Origin: Moraxellaceae bacterium
Lineage (GTDB): Bacteria > Pseudomonadota > Gammaproteobacteria > Pseudomonadales > Moraxellaceae
Reading direction: 5' to 3'
DNA: 6,008 bases
NCBI GenBank assembly: GCA_003543245.1
Contig: DPJB01000007.1
Coordinates: 179,978 to 185,985, forward strand
The position numbers were made by a program, and so were the translations under genes. Shown piece after piece: positions 4,932 through 6,008 of the stretch. How positions within the stretch are numbered: the stretch's first letter is position 1; every line of letters begins with the position of its first letter. The notes beneath the pieces were generated by a model, which ran no database searches, was not told where the DNA came from, and was given only the letters and a program-made list of their open reading frames with translations.

Positions 4932-6008
4932 TCAGACCACCACGTTAACCAGCTTGCCTTTTACCACAATCACTTTCTTCGCCGGCTTGCCTTCCATGAA
5001 GCGCTGCACGTCAGCATTGGCGAGTGCCGTGCTTTCGACGACGGCATTGTCGGCGTCGGCGGCGACGGTAATGCGACCGCGCAACTTGCCGTTGACCTGC
5101 ACCACCAGCTCGATCTCGCTCTGCACGAGGGCACTGCTGTCATGCTGCGGCCAGGTTTCACTGTCGAGGGCTTTCATGGTGCGGCCCAGCAGTTGTCCGA
5201 GACGTGGCGACAGGTCCTGCCACAGGGCATGACCGATATGCGGCGTGATCGGGTAGAGCAGCTTGATCAGCACATCCATCACGTCAGCGGTTGCCGTGAG
5301 GAACTGGCGGTTGATGCCGGCCTTTGCTGCCTCATCGGCATCTGCGGGCAGATCAAATTCGAATTTCTCGCTTTCCAGCAGGTTCAGCAGCTTCATGCCG
5401 GCCGAGACCACGGTATTGAACTGGTTGCGCCCGTAGTCGATGTTGGCCTGCTTGAGGATCGTGTGCAGATCGAAGCGGATGGCCTGCAGTTTCTTGTCGT
5501 TGCTGGCGACGGAAACCGGCTCACTGGCGGCTTGTTGCAGGGCGGCATCGGTACGCATGGCAAAGGTGGCCGCAAACTTCCACAGACGACGTAGGAAGCG
5601 GCTGGCGCCTTCAACACCGGAATCGCTCCATTCCAGCGAGGCATCGGGCGGTGCGGCAAACATCATGAACAGGCGCGCGGTATCAGCACCGTATTCACGG
5701 ATGATGTATTCCGGGTCGACGCCGTTGTTCTTCGACTTCGACATTTTTTCCATGCCGCCGTGCAGCACGGGCAGACCGTCGCTTTTGAGTGTGACAGCCG
5801 TCATGCGGCCCTTGTCGTCGCGGACGATGTCGACGTCGGCCGGGTTGATCCAGTCCTTGCCGCCGTTGTCTAGCTCGCGATAGAAGGTGTCCGCCACCAC
5901 CATGCCCTGGGTGAGCAGTTTCTTGAATGGTTCGTCGCCTTGCACCAGGCCTTCGTCACGCATCAGCTTGTGGAAGAAGCGGGCGTAGAGCAGGTGGAGA
6001 ATGGCGTG
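4932..6008 (-). CDS. leuS: Leucyl-tRNA synthetase, C-terminal part
   Basis: LeuS charges tRNA-Leu with leucine. The last 358 residues of about 860 are present; the reading frame is open through the right edge, so the ATG at 5963 is internal. The fragment starts with HAILHLLYARFFHKLMRDEG, part of the class I catalytic core, and contains the KMSKS signature (5733-5747, in MEKMSKSKNNGVDP) that stabilises the transition state of leucine activation. LFMMFAAPPDASLEW and GVEGASRFLRRLW lead into the helical anticodon-binding domain. The C-terminal tRNA-contacting domain ends VQVNGKLRGRITV...KKVIVVKGKLVNVVV, as in other bacterial LeuS. The active-site HIGH motif and editing domain lie outside the window. 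It is the first visible gene of the leuS-lptE-holA operon. Confidence 0.98.
   Translation of the reverse strand, partial: HAILHLLYARFFHKLMRDEGLVQGDEPFKKLLTQGMVVADTFYRELDNGGKDWINPADVDIVRDDKGRMTAVTLKSDGLPVLHGGMEKMSKSKNNGVDPEYIIREYGADTARLFMMFAAPPDASLEWSDSGVEGASRFLRRLWKFAATFAMRTDAALQQAASEPVSVASNDKKLQAIRFDLHTILKQANIDYGRNQFNTVVSAGMKLLNLLESEKFEFDLPADADEAAKAGINRQFLTATADVMDVLIKLLYPITPHIGHALWQDLSPRLGQLLGRTMKALDSETWPQHDSSALVQSEIELVVQVNGKLRGRITVAADADNAVVESTALANADVQRFMEGKPAKKVIVVKGKLVNVVV

Noticed and set aside
4863..5594. 243-codon plus-strand open frame
   Set aside because: Antisense to leuS; the opposite strand encodes an unmistakable LeuS C-terminus.

Overview
The window looks like a chromosomal segment of a moderately GC-rich gammaproteobacterium. 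The best fit is the Pseudomonas/Alcanivorax/Marinobacter side of the class, because leuS, lptE and holA lie in tandem close to proA and ArfA has the proteobacterial form. This placement is inferred from gene order and protein resemblance. There are no transposases, tRNAs, rRNAs, CRISPR arrays or phage genes.

Layout, left to right. (1) Positions 1-107 hold the 5' end of proA, minus strand, running off the left edge. (2) Positions 108-346 are a divergent intergenic region with a likely proA -10 box and a compound inverted repeat. (3) Positions 347-1663, the only substantial plus-strand gene, encode an alpha/beta hydrolase resembling RhlA/PhaG fused to a C-terminal PilZ (c-di-GMP-binding) domain. 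(4) A perfect 15-bp bidirectional terminator at 1692-1725 separates it from the convergent minus-strand block. (5) In the minus direction from the right edge the block reads leuS (3' part), lptE, holA, a small two-helix membrane protein, arfA, and a class I methyltransferase of the leucine-carboxyl-methyltransferase-like group. lptE/holA overlap by 4 nt and holA/small ORF by 1 nt, so leuS-lptE-holA-small ORF is very probably one operon. arfA has its own ribosome-binding site and perhaps its own promoter.

How the genes relate. The operon is housekeeping: leucyl-tRNA charging, outer-membrane LPS assembly and replication clamp loading. arfA is a 54-codon gene that a long-ORF search misses. It encodes the backup ribosome-rescue factor, and an intrinsic-terminator-like hairpin lies inside its coding sequence. 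This is the known arrangement by which ArfA is made from its own non-stop mRNA and therefore accumulates when tmRNA rescue fails.

The most promising lead for undescribed biology is the RhlA-like/PilZ fusion. It would place a biosurfactant-type or 3-hydroxyacyl-processing enzyme under direct c-di-GMP control. The rest of the window is ordinary core genome.
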